IMG/VR virus record: IMGVR_UViG_3300025872_000400
Location: 1-20,178 of that record
Reading direction: 5' to 3' (one strand)
Length of the DNA: 20,178 nt
From: a virus
Numbering within the stretch: the stretch's first letter is position 1; every line of letters starts with the position of its first letter. A program made the translations under genes and the position numbers. Below are positions 19,269 through 20,178 of this stretch, one piece after another. The notes beneath the pieces were generated by a model. It was not told where the DNA came from. It did no database searches and was given only the letters and a program-made list of their open reading frames with translations.

Positions 19269-19877
19269 TCATTCACCCACGTTGACCGTGATCTGCTCCG
19301 GTTGCTTTTCCAGCTTCAGCGGCAGCGACTTTGCGTTGAGCGTCTTCTTGTCGAGCGCCGCCTTGGCATAGCTCTGATTCCACGAATACCGGATCGACAC
19401 CAGATCGCCGATCCGCACCTCGGGGACAAGTTCCCCGTTGAGCAGCTCGTCGATCGCCGGCTTCACCTTGTGTTTTTTCAGAAACTCATCGAGCACCTGA
19501 TCGAGCGTCTTGTCGGCCGATCGCGGAACCAGCTTGTCCGCGATGTTCCGAAACGTGATCGAGCCGGCTTCGAGTTCCCGCGTCTTGCCCTCGATGCCGT
19601 CGAGCAGATCGTCGCGATTCTTCTCGGCGTATTGGATCACCGCCTCGGTCAGTGCCGCGCGTCGCTCGTCGAACGATCCGCCGCCGAGTTTCTTATCAAC
19701 GATCAGCTTTTGATCGCGCTCGAAACAAAGCGCGTCGATCCGCGTTTCGTAGTCCAGCACGATGCGAGCCGACTCTTGATCGAGCCACTTGATCTCTGCC
19801 AACGCCCGCTCGACATCGTCGAGAGACTTCACGGCCGGTTTCGCCGGCAACAGGTTTTTGGGCTGAGTCGCGCTCAC
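19269..19877 (-). CDS. gam: Mu Gam-like host-nuclease inhibitor (DNA end-binding protein)
   Basis: A 202-aa protein with a GTG start at 19877, overlapping the upstream stop by 4 nt (GTGA), so the two are translationally coupled. The sequence matches the Gam family: SLDDVERALAEIKWLDQESARI, a long helix through YETRIDALCFERDQKLIVDKK, DERRAALTEAVIQYAEKNRDDLLDG, the hallmark strand segment GKTRELEAGSITFR, and a C-terminal helix TLDQVLDEFLKKHKVKPAID followed by a short strand region. Gam binds linear double-stranded DNA ends and shields them from RecBCD-type exonucleases; it is structurally related to Ku. It is normally in the early region of Mu-like phages. Here it is just upstream of HK97-type packaging genes. 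Confidence 0.88.
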   Translation of the reverse strand: MSATQPKNLLPAKPAVKSLDDVERALAEIKWLDQESARIVLDYETRIDALCFERDQKLIVDKKLGGGSFDERRAALTEAVIQYAEKNRDDLLDGIEGKTRELEAGSITFRNIADKLVPRSADKTLDQVLDEFLKKHKVKPAIDELLNGELVPEVRIGDLVSIRYSWNQSYAKAALDKKTLNAKSLPLKLEKQPEQITVNVGE

Positions 19878-20178
19878 GGAATCACCGCTTCCAATTCGTT
19901 CTCGATGCGATCGGGCAGGCCGACGAACAGGTCGAGACCGCTGATCGACTCCAGTTCGTCGGCCGAGATGCGATGTCTTTGAAAGTCGTCAACGGGATGG
20001 TCCGAGTCATTGGGCAGGCACCAGCATTCGATTGCCTCAACCTTGCCATCGACCTCCCACAGAACCGCTTTCGCGCAGTGTGTTGGAACCCACACGCCGC
20101 GGCCGATCGTCTTCGCGAAAATCCATTGCGTTTTCAGATCGTCGGTTTTCATTCGCCAGATCGGAGCCGTGACCACGT
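19874..20178 (-). CDS. DNA/RNA non-specific endonuclease (NucA/EndoG type), C-terminal part
   Basis: About 100 residues up to TGA at 19874; the reading frame is open at the window edge, so the 5' part, including the expected DRGH active site, is missing here. The visible part is VVTAPIWRMK..., then GRGVWVPTHCAKAVLWEVDG, VEAIECWCLPN, and HRISADELESISGLDLFVGLPDRIENELE. These correspond to the C-terminal signatures of the NUC1/NucA family: a V-T-x-P strand, VPTH-x-x-K-x-V, and S-x-DELE-x-x-G-x-x-x-F-x-x-LPD. The ATG at 20152 is not a likely start because the conserved strand lies before it. Its last bases overlap the Gam start, which implies coexpression of a nuclease with a DNA-end protector. 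Confidence 0.78.
   Translation of the reverse strand, partial: VVTAPIWRMKTDDLKTQWIFAKTIGRGVWVPTHCAKAVLWEVDGKVEAIECWCLPNDSDHPVDDFQRHRISADELESISGLDLFVGLPDRIENELEAVIP

Overview
The window is the late, structural part of a tailed-phage (siphovirus-type, HK97-like) prophage or prophage-derived locus. Every gene I can support is on the minus strand, so transcription runs from high to low coordinates. The host is not identified by any core gene. High G+C content, plus dense families of short palindromic repeats of a kind I associate with planctomycete chromosomes, suggest a planctomycete or similar environmental bacterium; this is inference.

Layout in transcription order (right to left). 20178-18539: the 3' end of a NucA/EndoG-type DNA/RNA endonuclease, a Mu Gam-like DNA-end-binding protein translationally coupled to it, a small one-helix membrane protein and an HNH endonuclease. 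18445-15585: P27-type small terminase, a 75-aa unknown, and large terminase. 15520-10938: a 71-aa protein with a Tat-like N-terminus, the HK97-type portal, prohead protease and major capsid protein. 10823-5641: an unusual cassette of eight genes of putative virion decoration or fibre proteins (coiled-coil fibre, several small beta-rich proteins, a right-handed beta-helix protein, and an adhesin-like protein with a carboxypeptidase-regulatory-like domain). 5637-2933: head-tail connector (gp6-like), head-tail adaptor (gp16-like), gp10-like tail component, DUF3168-like tail completion protein and tail tube protein. 2827-174: a small unknown, tail assembly chaperones G and G-T with a canonical A AAA AAC slippery site for -1 frameshifting, and a short tape measure protein. 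102-1: a short ORF with a good ribosome binding site, stopped at the window edge.

The most striking property is that every intergenic spacer longer than 53 nt carries at least one palindromic repeat element. I see four recurrent families (A, 9 copies; B, 4; C, 8 including two half copies; D, 2) and one 7-mer tandem inverted structure (E). Several copies sit in frame inside essential morphogenesis genes (large terminase, portal, a capsid-adjacent protein, HNH nuclease). Others supply the stop codon or lie directly at the start of a gene. All the large structural ORFs are nevertheless open. This looks like a prophage that has resided long enough to be colonised by host palindromic elements while its virion genes stayed under selection, which would fit domestication (for example a gene-transfer-agent-like role) or elements that tolerate insertion into ORFs.
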